This document shows, piece after piece, positions 8,701-17,942 of a DNA stretch of 64,000 nucleotides. How positions within the stretch are numbered: position 1 is the stretch's first letter; the number at the start of each line of letters is the position of its first letter. The notes under the pieces are model-generated. The model did no database searches. It was not told the DNA's origin and saw nothing but the letters and a program-made list of their open reading frames with translations. The stretch is from a virus: positions 1 to 64,000 of the IMG/VR virus record IMGVR_UViG_3300042466_001057; one strand, written 5' to 3'. Both the position numbers and the translations under genes were made by a program.

Positions 8701-9341
8701 ATATTTAATTTTTGTAAAACTTCGTCAAACTCCTTCAATGTTGAAATTTCATATTCACAGTCGACATTTTTATTATAATTCGTGTTGTACTTAACTACGA
8801 TTTTATCCTTTGGTTTTTCTAATAGTAGGTTAGGATTTGATGTAAGTAAAACGTCAATTTCATTCCACATTGAATTTATTGTAACATTTGAGTAAAATTT
8901 TATCTTTTCTAACTGACACCCAAACTTAGATAGAAAAAAAAGTGATGCGGGTTTTGATCTACCCATCTCGTCAGAAACAATTAACAACTCATTATTATCC
9001 CTATATTTTAAGTACACGTCGTTTAGGTCGTTAAAGGTAAACGTCTCAGTAGATCCGGCATGACCAAATATCTGCATCGCAAAATCTTCATACATAAACG
9101 AATATAACTCATTTTCATCGTTAAATCTAAAATGATCCATTAAGTTTAAAGACGTAACATCACTCAAAATTTTATATTCGAATTCTTCTGAAGACACTAA
9201 TTCTTCGGTATTTCCAGATATGTCAACATCAAATGTTTTTGAGTCATCATCTTTTTCCTCAATCATATGTTTTTCATATAACTGAGTAAATTTACTAATG
9301 GTATCTCTTAATACTCCGTTAATCTCAATCCCTATTCTCAT
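8694..9341 (-). CDS. HAD-like protein with degenerate catalytic motif
   Basis: This 215-residue protein has the start of a HAD-fold phosphatase or nucleotidase, but motif I reads RIGIEINGVLRDT. The two catalytic aspartates of the usual DxD have become E and N. A plausible later motif is LLIVSDEMGRSKPASLFFL (about residues 118-136), including S-D and K. The middle is an acidic insertion (EEKDDDSKTFDVDISGN). As written it should not form the phospho-aspartate intermediate, so it may be an inactive HAD used for binding or regulation. It overlaps phoH by 17 bases. A sequencing error is unlikely because two separate changes would be needed. Confidence 0.6.
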   Translation of the reverse strand: MRIGIEINGVLRDTISKFTQLYEKHMIEEKDDDSKTFDVDISGNTEELVSSEEFEYKILSDVTSLNLMDHFRFNDENELYSFMYEDFAMQIFGHAGSTETFTFNDLNDVYLKYRDNNELLIVSDEMGRSKPASLFFLSKFGCQLEKIKFYSNVTINSMWNEIDVLLTSNPNLLLEKPKDKIVVKYNTNYNKNVDCEYEISTLKEFDEVLQKLNIC

Positions 9342-10059
9342 CGTATTTTTTTAATATTTTAGTAATTAGTGGGTTTCTAACCACATCCTCATCTCCAAAC
9401 TCAAACACACCAACATCAGGTACGCCTTTAAATTTATGTATTGCGTCGTACAATCCTGATTGTTTTTTATCTCGGTATCTATCCGTTTGTTCAATGTCAC
9501 CTGAGATAAAGAATTTACTATTAAATCCGATCCTTGTCAATAGTAATTTCATTTGATTCGGACTTGAGTTTTGTGATTCTTCAAAAATAAGAATGGTATT
9601 ATCTATATTCATACCTCTCATATACGCTAATGCGAATACCTCAATAATTTCAGCTTCCTTTAATTTCTCCCTTGATTCCTTACCTATAATTTTATTAAGT
9701 AGGTAATAAGACGGAAAAATATATGGATCTAATTTCTCCTCCAAGTTTCCAGGTAGTGACCCTAACTTTTCTTCCGCTTCAACTGCCGGTCTAACTATTA
9801 CTAATTTTTCGTATCCATTGTTTGGATCCATAAGTAAATCAACCGCCGCTTTCATTGCAATATATGATTTACCAACACCTGCGGGCCCTGAACAAATCGT
9901 TATTTGATTGTTTCTAAGTAAATTGTAATAATCTTCTTGGTGACTTGTTAGGAATTTGTTTTTTTGTTTTTTCTTAATGATTGAATTAATGAAGTCCTTT
10001 TTTGAAAATGACTTAATCTCACTATCTTCAGTTTGTGGTTGTACTTTTCTTCTTGTCAT
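9325..10059 (-). CDS. phoH: PhoH-like ATPase
   Basis: This 244-residue protein carries the PhoH ATPase domain. The Walker A motif is CSGPAGVGKSY (about residues 57-66). The PhoH signature follows as IVRPAVEAEEKLGSLPG, then the Walker B-type stretch ILIFEESQNSSPNQMKLLLT and sensor region FFISGDIEQTD. The usual DEAQN is here EESQN. PhoH proteins are RNA-binding ATPases common in phages, often linked to phosphate starvation; the phage role is not settled. A basic N-terminus precedes the ATPase. It lies one base downstream of the fcl stop. Confidence 0.9.
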   Translation of the reverse strand: MTRRKVQPQTEDSEIKSFSKKDFINSIIKKKQKNKFLTSHQEDYYNLLRNNQITICSGPAGVGKSYIAMKAAVDLLMDPNNGYEKLVIVRPAVEAEEKLGSLPGNLEEKLDPYIFPSYYLLNKIIGKESREKLKEAEIIEVFALAYMRGMNIDNTILIFEESQNSSPNQMKLLLTRIGFNSKFFISGDIEQTDRYRDKKQSGLYDAIHKFKGVPDVGVFEFGDEDVVRNPLITKILKKYDENRD

Positions 10060-10060
10060 G

Positions 10061-10975
10061 CTATTTTCTTACAATATTATAATTTTTTTCAAAAAATTCA
10101 ATAGTTTCTTTTAGTCCCTCATATAGTGGTGTGAATTTAAAATCAGGTAAATAATTTTTTATCTTACTATTATCACTTGGTTTTCTAAATTGACCATCTG
10201 GTTTATCAGTATCCCAAGTTACGTTACCTTTATAATTCATTAACTCAACTATTATTCCAACCACCTCTTTAATTGATATTTCTTCGGACGTTGAGAGTAT
10301 TATTGGTTCGGATTCGGTGTAGTTATCTAAAACCCATTCGGTTAGTTTTGCAACATCCTTACTAAATATGAACTCCCTTAATGGTTTACCTGTGCCCCAT
10401 ATTTCAAAATTAGTTTTATTTTCTCTCGCTAAATAACACTTATGGATTAATGATGGTATTACGTGTCCGTTTTCTATGTTGTAGTTATCGTTTGGTCCAT
10501 ATATGTTAGTTGGTATCACCGATTTATAGTTTAACCCATACTGTTCTTTATATGATCTGATTTGGATATCCGCCATTCGTTTTGCGTAGGCGTAAGCGTC
10601 GTTTGATGTGTGGGGTGGACCTAAATGTATTTTCGATTCAGTAAGTGGATACTCTACGTTATCTGGAAATATACATGTAGATAAAAAAGCAACTAAGTTT
10701 TTAACCTTAAATGATCTAGCGGATTCAATGATGTTTGTGTTCATCATAATATTATCGTAGAAAAACTCACCTTTGTATTTCATATTACTACCAACACCAC
10801 CAACTTTAGCGGCACAATGAATAATTCCATCAAAATGGTTTAAATCAAAAAATTCATTAACTTGACTTGTGTTTCTAAAATCAACATCTATTGATGTCGG
10901 CTTAATGTATTTTTTTTGCGCAAATTCAGTCCCTACTAAACCGTAACCACCCGTTACTAATATTTTATTTTCCAT
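10061..10975 (-). CDS. fcl: GDP-L-fucose synthase
   Basis: This is a 304-residue SDR-family epimerase/reductase. It converts GDP-4-keto-6-deoxy-D-mannose to GDP-L-fucose with NADPH. It has the nucleotide-binding motif VTGGYGLVGTEFAQ at the N-terminus, the GDP-fucose synthase-type stretch HCAAKVGGVGSNM, the catalytic S-Y-K set (FLSTCIFPD; YAYAKRMADIQ), and NIYGPNDNY. Its length is close to E. coli Fcl (321 aa). It overlaps gmd upstream by 11 bases, and the two enzymes act in sequence. Confidence 0.9.
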   Translation of the reverse strand: MENKILVTGGYGLVGTEFAQKKYIKPTSIDVDFRNTSQVNEFFDLNHFDGIIHCAAKVGGVGSNMKYKGEFFYDNIMMNTNIIESARSFKVKNLVAFLSTCIFPDNVEYPLTESKIHLGPPHTSNDAYAYAKRMADIQIRSYKEQYGLNYKSVIPTNIYGPNDNYNIENGHVIPSLIHKCYLARENKTNFEIWGTGKPLREFIFSKDVAKLTEWVLDNYTESEPIILSTSEEISIKEVVGIIVELMNYKGNVTWDTDKPDGQFRKPSDNSKIKNYLPDFKFTPLYEGLKETIEFFEKNYNIVRK

Positions 10976-11942
10976 AATATTTTAACCAATATTCAACCAT
11001 CTCATCTAACATGGTTTCAAATGTATATGAAGGTTGCCAGGTTAATTCTTTTCTTAATTTTGACGAATCACCTTTTAAGTTTTCCAATTCTTCAGGTCTA
11101 AAATGTTTCTCATCAACAACGATGTAATCTAAATAATTTAAACCCAATGAACTAAAAACGTATTCACATAAGTCTTTTACTGAATGAGAAACACCTGTTG
11201 CACACACATAATCATCTGGTTTATCTGATTGTAACATTAACCACATTGCTTCAACATAATCTTTGGCGTGTCCCCAATCCCTCGTTGCTGATAAATTACC
11301 TATATGTAATTTGTCTTGTAATCCTAAACTTACTCTAACCGCCGCTTTAACAACTTTATTAGTTACGAAGTTTGTTCCACGTCTTGGTGATTCATGATTA
11401 AATAGAATACCATTCCATATTTTCATTCCATACGAATTTCTATAGTTTCTACAAATATTATATGAAAATACTTTAGCACAACCATACGGAGATACCGGAT
11501 CCATCGGAGTTGTTTCTCTTTGGTACCCGTCCTTGTCAATATTATTACCAAACATTTCAGAAGAAGATGCTTGATAAATTTTTGAGTGGGGTGATACCAT
11601 TCTTACTGATTCCAATAGATTTAGAGTTCCTAACCCTGTTGCGTTTGCGGTATATATTGGTTGATCGAAACTAACCCTAACGTGTGATTGTGCTGCTAAA
11701 TTATAGATCTCATCCGGTTGCACCATTTGTAATACCCTAACTAAAGAAGCCATATCTGTTAGATCGGCATATTCTAATTTAACTTTATTATTATCTCTAA
11801 GTTTATCAATCCTATTAGATTGCGTTTCTGAAACCGAATTTCTTTTTACTGTTCCCCAAACCTCATACCCCTTACTAACTAAAAATTCCGCAAGGTAAGA
11901 TCCATCCTGACCGTTAATACCGGTAATTAACGACTTTCTCAT
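10965..11942 (-). CDS. gmd: GDP-mannose 4,6-dehydratase
   Basis: This is a 325-residue extended SDR enzyme that converts GDP-D-mannose to GDP-4-keto-6-deoxy-D-mannose. Visible features are the NAD(P) motif ITGINGQDGSYLAEFL, NLAAQSHVRVSF, the catalytic region YQASSSEMFGN and SPYGCAKVFSYNICRNY (YxxxK), and the substrate-binding stretch ESPRRGTNFVTNKV. Length and motifs match bacterial Gmd. It supplies the substrate of the fucose synthase downstream. Its ATG overlaps the stop of the GT17 gene. It would need GDP-mannose from the host. Confidence 0.95.
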   Translation of the reverse strand: MRKSLITGINGQDGSYLAEFLVSKGYEVWGTVKRNSVSETQSNRIDKLRDNNKVKLEYADLTDMASLVRVLQMVQPDEIYNLAAQSHVRVSFDQPIYTANATGLGTLNLLESVRMVSPHSKIYQASSSEMFGNNIDKDGYQRETTPMDPVSPYGCAKVFSYNICRNYRNSYGMKIWNGILFNHESPRRGTNFVTNKVVKAAVRVSLGLQDKLHIGNLSATRDWGHAKDYVEAMWLMLQSDKPDDYVCATGVSHSVKDLCEYVFSSLGLNYLDYIVVDEKHFRPEELENLKGDSSKLRKELTWQPSYTFETMLDEMVEYWLKYYGK

Positions 11943-12799
11943 TTTTTAATTAAGTTTTCATATTTATCAATATTTTTCAATAAGTATGATGGGTAAGTAT
12001 CATCAATCTCAACCTTAGTTAATTTACCTCTAAAAAACGGGTCTGTATTCGACATAATGTTATTTTTAACATTATCTTTATAATATGATTTATTATATTC
12101 TTGATGAGCGTAAGCTTCTATTTTTTCGATTACTTTAGATTCACCACCCATAAAACTAAAATGCCAACCACCATTAGAAATCGTTTTGGTTGTGTGTTTA
12201 TTTTGTCTTAAACTATTTAAAGATATTGTTTTTAATTTTCCCCAAGTACAAGCTTTGGGTCCAGACCAATTTTTTTCTTTAAGTATATTCACATAATAAT
12301 AATACATGTTTTGGTTAAAGTTAAAAACGTCACCACCAATATTTTTCATTTTTTCTATTTCCATTGGATTAGGGATTTCATCTACATCGGATATAATAAT
12401 AATATCATTATCGTTACAATTAATCAAACCTTTAATTATTGATTCTCTTTGATAAGTTTCAATACCCCACTGTGTTTCATGTCGTGGCCAGTTAGGTGAT
12501 TCGTCAACACGTTTTAATATTTTATTTTTCAATAGTTCTTCATCTGTTATTGGATTATTAAAATAATTTATCGTCAAAAAACTACTTGGTGAATCATCAA
12601 TAATAACGTGGATTATTTTATCGTTAAACTTATCAAACAAATGTCTATTTTCTTGGAAGAATAATTGTTTAGGTTTAGAACTAAAAGTTACTGTAGATTC
12701 GACAACGACAAAATAATCTACAACATCGTTTAAAATATTCATTCTCAATTCAAGTAATTCTAATTCATTAAAGAATAAAAAAGCATCATATATTTTCAT
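11939..12799 (-). CDS. Glycosyltransferase family 17-like
   Basis: This 286-residue protein matches the GT17 pattern (relatives of beta-1,4-mannosyl-glycoprotein N-acetylglucosaminyltransferase). It starts IYDAFLFFNELELLELRMNI, then has DYFVVVESTVTFSSKPKQL, the acidic metal site IIISDVDEIPNPMEI (about residues 140-154), and a late GGWHFSFMGG. This start and the DVDE site are characteristic. It probably adds a hexosamine or similar sugar to an acceptor glycan. It overlaps the neighbouring genes by 4 bases on each side, as expected for translationally coupled genes. Confidence 0.85.
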   Translation of the reverse strand: MKIYDAFLFFNELELLELRMNILNDVVDYFVVVESTVTFSSKPKQLFFQENRHLFDKFNDKIIHVIIDDSPSSFLTINYFNNPITDEELLKNKILKRVDESPNWPRHETQWGIETYQRESIIKGLINCNDNDIIIISDVDEIPNPMEIEKMKNIGGDVFNFNQNMYYYYVNILKEKNWSGPKACTWGKLKTISLNSLRQNKHTTKTISNGGWHFSFMGGESKVIEKIEAYAHQEYNKSYYKDNVKNNIMSNTDPFFRGKLTKVEIDDTYPSYLLKNIDKYENLIKK

Positions 12800-13707
12800 A
12801 TCAATTTTTTGTTTTTGTAATAATTTATTGCTTCAGTTTTACATGTTTCATAATCAGATAAATTACCTTCTCTATCCATGTATGTGAAACATCTGGTGTA
12901 AGCGTCACCGGTTGCCCAATAACCATTACTAACGTTATGTCTAGACCAATACTTAGGTGCGATTATTTTGTTGGTGTTTTCATTTAACCACGCGGCCCAC
13001 CAACCAAACGTTGAATTTGAGATGATTAACCATTTGGCTTGATTAACAACATAAAAATCAAAACCTACATCCACATGTATTGATTGTATTTGGAATGGCA
13101 TAAAACTATCGGCACATTGTACATCATCAGTTATTAATAAAAATCTCATATTAGGATTTATCGATAACATATGGTCTATAGCATTTTTCCAATATTCTTT
13201 TCTTAATAAAACGTTTGGGATATTTCTGTATTCACCGCCCCTAAAATTAATGACACATAAATTATCATCTAAAGTAATACCCATATCAGATAACAAACTA
13301 TCATAATGGTTTTTTGATTCTACTTTAATTTCGAACCATTTTTTAATGTCTTCTTTTCTATCTATTATGTAGTCTTCTGATTGGTAAATTCCACCTTTGG
13401 CTCCATTATGACCAAGCATAATTGTGTTATCACTAATATGATATAGCGACTCATTTAACATTGTTATATTAACTTCATCCACATGGTGTATAGTCCTCCA
13501 TGGCTCATGATATTCGTTTGTTATTCCTTCGACTGTTTTACCAAAGTCTACATTCATAAACGTCATTTGGCTTTGACCATTAAAATAATCATGGCTAGTT
13601 GTGGGGTTTATACCCCACTCGTAACCTAGTTTTTCGGATATGGTCCTACATACAGCATATTGCCACATATGGTTACCTAAATTACCTGTTAAATTGGTTG
13701 TTATCAT
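12796..13707 (-). CDS. Fucosyltransferase-like, GT11 family (divergent)
   Basis: This 303-residue protein has the GT11 start TNLTGNLGNHMWQYAVCRTI, like alpha-1,2-fucosyltransferases, and the late motif NSTFGWWAAWLNENTNKII. The donor-binding HxRRGDY motif is changed to VINFRGGEYRN, so activity or donor preference may differ from the second GT11 enzyme at 21340-22119. Its likely donor is the GDP-fucose made by the gmd and fcl products. It sits one base downstream of the stop of the GT-A gene on its 5' side. Confidence 0.75.
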   Translation of the reverse strand: MITTNLTGNLGNHMWQYAVCRTISEKLGYEWGINPTTSHDYFNGQSQMTFMNVDFGKTVEGITNEYHEPWRTIHHVDEVNITMLNESLYHISDNTIMLGHNGAKGGIYQSEDYIIDRKEDIKKWFEIKVESKNHYDSLLSDMGITLDDNLCVINFRGGEYRNIPNVLLRKEYWKNAIDHMLSINPNMRFLLITDDVQCADSFMPFQIQSIHVDVGFDFYVVNQAKWLIISNSTFGWWAAWLNENTNKIIAPKYWSRHNVSNGYWATGDAYTRCFTYMDREGNLSDYETCKTEAINYYKNKKLI

Positions 13708-13708
13708 T

Positions 13709-14566
13709 TTAATTGTCGTTTAAAAAATTTATTAATGATCTTTTTTTAGAATCAACATACGATTTAGTACACCACTCACACCAATTTGAGGATTTAAAGT
13801 GTATTAGTGTTTTAATATTATTAATTTCAATAAAATCAAGATAGTATGGTTTAGGAAACTCATATTTTTTTAAAATATTATACATTTCTTTATAACGATA
13901 AATAACCCGATTAGATTTGTTTATTTTATCTATTGGGTAATTATTGGGTTTGTCCCATTTAACTATGTCATCACCATCAAATTCAACCACACAATCATTA
14001 TTTAGTCCACCACTAATAACATTACCAACAACATCGTATATCATAAATAAATTAAAGTGTTTTTTTGTGTATTTATCGTCATTAGTTAATAAAGATGATT
14101 GACCAAACGTGTCGGTACCATGAATGACGTGAGGTCTAAAATCTAAATTTAGATCTATTTTTTGAGTATTAATACCAAAAACCCCAGACCACATTAACAC
14201 CTTATCAGGTTGGTATGTTGGTATATAAAATAAGTCGTGGTTAAATAATTCGTCTACGTTAAAGTCATTTATAAAAAACATGTCAGAATCAATTTTAAAA
14301 ACATATTTTTTATTAAGATATTTAAACGATTCATTTAATGCGTTTCCCGCAATATAACTTGGTTGTGTATTGTAATTAACACTTATTTTTATATTTTTTA
14401 TACCTAATTCTTCACAAACAACTTCATTTCTTTTTGACTGATCGTTTGTTGATGCGTTGTTAAATACGATATATTCATAATTGCCCCTAACATATTTTTT
14501 TATTGAATTATATTGTAATTTTATAAAATCCTCATGTCTATCAAATATGGATATGATTGTGACCAT
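13709..14566 (-). CDS. Glycosyltransferase, GT-A fold (family 2-like)
   Basis: This is a 285-residue protein. The N-terminus VTIISIFDRHEDFIKLQYNS and the following YIVFNNASTNDQSKRNEV match the GT2 nucleotide-binding region. A DxD site is seen at YVFKIDSDMFFIND (about residue 95). The C-terminal part ends in a Trp/Cys stretch (SSNWCEWCTKSY). Donor and acceptor are unknown. It overlaps the upstream gene by one base, in line with one long transcript for the glycan genes. Confidence 0.75.
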   Translation of the reverse strand: MVTIISIFDRHEDFIKLQYNSIKKYVRGNYEYIVFNNASTNDQSKRNEVVCEELGIKNIKISVNYNTQPSYIAGNALNESFKYLNKKYVFKIDSDMFFINDFNVDELFNHDLFYIPTYQPDKVLMWSGVFGINTQKIDLNLDFRPHVIHGTDTFGQSSLLTNDDKYTKKHFNLFMIYDVVGNVISGGLNNDCVVEFDGDDIVKWDKPNNYPIDKINKSNRVIYRYKEMYNILKKYEFPKPYYLDFIEINNIKTLIHFKSSNWCEWCTKSYVDSKKRSLINFLNDN

Positions 14567-15234
14567 TAACTTATTTCGTATAACATATTATTATTTATTT
14601 TGAAATTACATGACCATATAGTGTATAATGACCTTTCCACAATATGTGATTCTATCGGTAATGTTTCGTACCCAACGAACTTACGAAGATTTTTATAGAA
14701 TTCTATGTTGTACTTTAAAATGTTATTTTTAGGTACCACATAATTACCTCCAGGGGCAAACGTAACGTAATCAGGATGAAAAGGATCCTCAAATATTGTA
14801 TTTAAAAAATCATTATAACCCTTAAAATATTTTTTAGGGTGTTGGGTATTCATATACCAACCGTTATTGATTTCGCTAAAATACCCATCACTAGAAAACA
14901 TGCAAATCGGCATATATGGGGTGTGTAATTTGTAGTCGAATATTGGAGTAAAAAACTGATTATTCATTAATGATTCAAACACCTCTTTACTGACGTGTCT
15001 TGGGAAAACATTTCCTTTTACAAATGTTGTATACTCAGGTAAATCCCCATAATTATCAATGATAAATGTCATCATATCATAAATGTTATAACCAACATTA
15101 GGTGATTTAATAACGTTTAAACCATCTAAATTAGGATTGTTGTCACTTCTATCATATATCACATAAGGGTTGTCATATTCTTTAACCCAATTTACGTCGT
15201 TATTGAAATTTGAAATGCATAAAAAATTTTTCAT
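14566..15234 (-). CDS. DUF3431-like glycan-associated protein
   Basis: This 222-residue protein has the pattern NVGYNIYDMMTFIIDNYGDL, then PEYTTFVKGNVFPRHVS, which resembles DUF3431-type proteins found in surface-polysaccharide clusters. The N-terminus (FLCISNFNNDVNWVKEY) is similar in layout to the 152-residue protein at 16138-16596. No catalytic site can be named. A glycosyltransferase-like role is the usual guess for this family. The gap of 30 bases to the methyltransferase upstream is small, so it is probably co-transcribed. Confidence 0.6.
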   Translation of the reverse strand: MKNFLCISNFNNDVNWVKEYDNPYVIYDRSDNNPNLDGLNVIKSPNVGYNIYDMMTFIIDNYGDLPEYTTFVKGNVFPRHVSKEVFESLMNNQFFTPIFDYKLHTPYMPICMFSSDGYFSEINNGWYMNTQHPKKYFKGYNDFLNTIFEDPFHPDYVTFAPGGNYVVPKNNILKYNIEFYKNLRKFVGYETLPIESHIVERSLYTIWSCNFKINNNMLYEIS

Positions 15235-15264
15235 AATTAATTAAAATATTTAAAGTTTGTTTTA

Positions 15265-16032
15265 TCATATTTTGTATTTAACCCAATAATGTACTTCATT
15301 ATTTGGGTTATCATCGATTTTTATAATCGGAGATGTAATATTTCGTTTACTCCTAAAGTCCTCAATAGCCATTTTACACCCCATATGATAATAATCATCA
15401 ACTATACAATACCCCCCAACGGAAAGCTTATCATATAATGATTCTAAAACCTGTATTGTTGATTCATACATATCACCATCTAATCTTAAAATAGATATTT
15501 TATCAACAGGAAAATTAGGCATCGTATCTTTAAACCAACCCTTAACAAAAATTACGTTATCATCTAATAATTTAAATTTTTTAAAATTGTTTTTAACGTC
15601 ATCTAATGAAACACTCAACATTGGGTCTAAATAATGCGTATCGTTTGTATCTTGATGGTACTCCGGACTTGGTTTTGGTAAACCTTCAAATGAGTCCGCA
15701 CAATACACTTTTCTATTTGTGTCTAATTCGTTGTAAATTGACTTTGCTAAAATACATGCTCCCCCTTTCCAAACTCCAGTCTCAACAAAATCTCCCTCAA
15801 TATTATTTTCTATGGTTTTTTTAATTACCTCATGGATGTTTTCTAATGCCGTCCAAGGTAGTAGAGTTAATCTATATTTTTCACCCCAATTAATTAATGG
15901 GTGAAATGGTGTTGTAGACACTATGTGTGAGATTTCATCTTCAGATAACTCTTCATCATTAAAAAATTTTTTATGATAAAAACTTAAATTTTCTGAGTCT
16001 ACAATTAATCTTTTTACTAATTCTGATTTCAT
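15265..16032 (-). CDS. TylF/MycF-family O-methyltransferase
   Basis: This is a 255-residue SAM-dependent methyltransferase of the macrocin O-methyltransferase (TylF) type. Key features are GDFVETGVWKGGACILAKSI (SAM-binding motif I), KVYCADSFEGLPKPS, the metal-binding aspartate region ILRLDGDMYESTIQVLESLY, and GGYCIVDDYYHMGCKMAIED. These enzymes methylate sugar hydroxyls with a divalent metal. Here a deoxysugar of the glycan is the likely substrate. About 105 AT-rich bases without a gene separate it from the next gene upstream. Confidence 0.85.
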   Translation of the reverse strand: MKSELVKRLIVDSENLSFYHKKFFNDEELSEDEISHIVSTTPFHPLINWGEKYRLTLLPWTALENIHEVIKKTIENNIEGDFVETGVWKGGACILAKSIYNELDTNRKVYCADSFEGLPKPSPEYHQDTNDTHYLDPMLSVSLDDVKNNFKKFKLLDDNVIFVKGWFKDTMPNFPVDKISILRLDGDMYESTIQVLESLYDKLSVGGYCIVDDYYHMGCKMAIEDFRSKRNITSPIIKIDDNPNNEVHYWVKYKI

Positions 16033-16137
16033 ATTTTTTTAAAAAAAATATAATAAATTTATTATTTTAAGTAAACAATCGATTATAAAAATTTAAAACA
16101 TTATAATTACCCTCATAAAATATAGTATTTAAAGTTA
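16033..16137. other. AT-rich non-coding gap in the glycan block
   Basis: These 105 bases are almost only A and T, with no open frame, tRNA fold or clear hairpin. It is the longest break in the tightly packed glycan cluster and could hold a promoter for the methyltransferase downstream. I see no TATTTAT element in a suitable position. Confidence 0.4.
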
Positions 16138-16596
16138 TCACATCAAATTTTTATATTGGTTATTTGTCCCTAAATAATTATGAAAGGCGAACGGTTTAAT
16201 ACCTTGTATTTCAGGTATCATACTTTCATGGGAAAAATATTTGGCAACGTCTATATCGGCAAAGACACATCCCTCCTCTAAATATCCATCAATCTTTAAT
16301 GCTGCTTTTTCATCTGCCGTATTTACATCACCGTTTACAACATCAATTAAATCCTCCCAGTGGTCAAATGGATAATCTTGTGCAAAGAAAGTATATTCTG
16401 ATAGATTGTCATAGTTAGTTAATATATGGTTAAAAAATGTATGAACACATCGCCCAAAATTAGGTTCAATTAATATCTCACTATTTTGTAAAGGTAAAAC
16501 ATTGCCTTTACGATAAATTGTTTTCTTAACATTATTGTTAATCTTGTTTAACCAATCTGTTGGTTTATCATATGCTGCAATTACTATTTCTTTCAT
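16138..16596 (-). CDS. Chimeric DUF3431-like/DUF5672-like protein (152 aa)
   Basis: I place the start at ATG 16596 (MKEIVIAAYDKPTDWL). An earlier in-frame TTG at 16614 adds six residues but overlaps the upstream gene. Residues 1-95 follow the pattern of the 222-residue protein at 14566-15234 (EPNFGRCVHTFFNHILTNYD, then LSEYTFFAQDYPFDHWEDL). Residues 110-152 match the C-terminus of the DUF5672-like protein at 17943-18644 (VAKYFSHESMIPEI, GIKPFAFHNYLGTNNQY). It appears to join halves of two families present in the same block. Function unknown. Confidence 0.6.
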   Translation of the reverse strand: MKEIVIAAYDKPTDWLNKINNNVKKTIYRKGNVLPLQNSEILIEPNFGRCVHTFFNHILTNYDNLSEYTFFAQDYPFDHWEDLIDVVNGDVNTADEKAALKIDGYLEEGCVFADIDVAKYFSHESMIPEIQGIKPFAFHNYLGTNNQYKNLM

Positions 16597-16600
16597 TATA

Positions 16601-17245
16601 TTAATTTTTTCCAATAAAAACTATGCTTTTGTATAAACTAATGAATGATATGTTAAGCTCCCACCAAGTCATCTCACCCAAAATTTTATCTTGGTAAAAA
16701 TGGTCTTTTGAGATATTTTTTATTTCAGCTAAACCGCATTTACCGTTAGAATTAACTATATCTAATAATTCTTTAAGTCTATCCATAAACTCAGTTTCAT
16801 TTGGGCTGAAAATATCCCAATAACAGCAATGTAAGTCTTCAACAACATATAAACCATCGTTATTTAACAACGGAAATAAAAAATCAAAAGTTTTTTTCAT
16901 GTCCTTGCTTTTATGAGATCCATCATCAATAATAATATCAAATGGGCCATACATGTCGTTTAATTTTTTTAACTCATCTAAATTTGTTTGGTCACAAACA
17001 AAAGTTTTAATCCTGTCAGTATCCATACTTGAACAGTCAATAATATCTATACCATATATTTTTGAATTTGAAAAATATTCTTCCCACGTCTTTAATGAAA
17101 ACCCGTTAAAAATACCAATTTCTAATATTTTTAATTCTTTATCTTTGTAAGTTGAAAAGAATTTTTCGTATTTTTCGGAGTAATTGTGTAAATTACTAGC
17201 CTTATCCGTCCCGTATTTTATACAGAGGTTATTTATTAAACCCAT
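16601..17245 (-). CDS. SAM-dependent methyltransferase, class I
   Basis: This 214-residue protein opens with IKYGTDKASNLHNYSEKYEK, typical of methyltransferases related to macrocin/demethylmacrocin enzymes in sugar clusters. The SAM site is KILEIGIFNGFSLKTWEEYF, followed by IYGIDIIDC and the acidic IIIDDGSHKSKDMKKTF, then YVVEDLHCCYW. The substrate is probably a sugar. It ends 4 bases before the start of the chimeric protein and starts 2 bases after the stop of the FkbM-like gene. Confidence 0.8.
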   Translation of the reverse strand: MGLINNLCIKYGTDKASNLHNYSEKYEKFFSTYKDKELKILEIGIFNGFSLKTWEEYFSNSKIYGIDIIDCSSMDTDRIKTFVCDQTNLDELKKLNDMYGPFDIIIDDGSHKSKDMKKTFDFLFPLLNNDGLYVVEDLHCCYWDIFSPNETEFMDRLKELLDIVNSNGKCGLAEIKNISKDHFYQDKILGEMTWWELNISFISLYKSIVFIGKN

Positions 17246-17247
17246 AA

Positions 17248-17916
17248 TTAATAATTTTTAATTTTTATGTATATGTCCCCAAATTCAAATTTAAAATCTT
17301 TAACAGATTCTATGTACGAAAATAAATCTTTTTTATTTAACCATTTATCAAATTTAAAATCCAAATCTTCTCTATAACCATAATTGTAGACACACTCTCC
17401 ATTTATAGTTTCGATATAATTGATACAATCAACTGATGATTGACATAATTCTGGTGTGAATTCAATTGAAATTACGTCAATAGGTATAGTCAAACCTTTT
17501 AGGACGTTTAATTCATAACCTTCAACATCTATTTTTATGTAATTAGGGGTGCCATATTTTAATATCATGTTGTCTAACGTATCTACGTCTATATTAATTT
17601 TCTCATTCCACACATAACCATTAAATCTTTCGGTTTTGACGGTATTTATAAACTCTTCTGACATCGATGATATAGTGTCGTGAGAAGCAACATATATAAA
17701 AGAATTCCCTTTTTTGTTACTTAGACCTATAGGTTCTATAATTATTCGATCATTACCACCGAACCTGTTATTTAATTTATTTACACAATTAGGTTGGGGT
17801 TCAAACCCAATAACCTTAGTGTTATATGAAAGGTATTCATTTGCTTTATTGCCAACGTTGCACCCAACATCAAAAACTAAATAACCCTCTTTTAATATAT
17901 TATCTAAAATACTCAT
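17248..17916 (-). CDS. FkbM-family methyltransferase
   Basis: This is a 222-residue protein with the FkbM layout: VFDVGCNVGNKANEYLSY (SAM motif I), VIGFEPQPNCVNKLNNRF, and the late YIKIDVEGYELNVLKGL motif diagnostic of the family. FkbM enzymes O-methylate sugars or polyketides. Its length is typical of the domain. It is the third methyltransferase within 2.7 kb, so the glycan is probably methylated at more than one position or on different sugars. Confidence 0.85.
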   Translation of the reverse strand: MSILDNILKEGYLVFDVGCNVGNKANEYLSYNTKVIGFEPQPNCVNKLNNRFGGNDRIIIEPIGLSNKKGNSFIYVASHDTISSMSEEFINTVKTERFNGYVWNEKINIDVDTLDNMILKYGTPNYIKIDVEGYELNVLKGLTIPIDVISIEFTPELCQSSVDCINYIETINGECVYNYGYREDLDFKFDKWLNKKDLFSYIESVKDFKFEFGDIYIKIKNY

Positions 17917-17942
17917 ATTTGTTTGTTTGTTTTTTTTTATAT

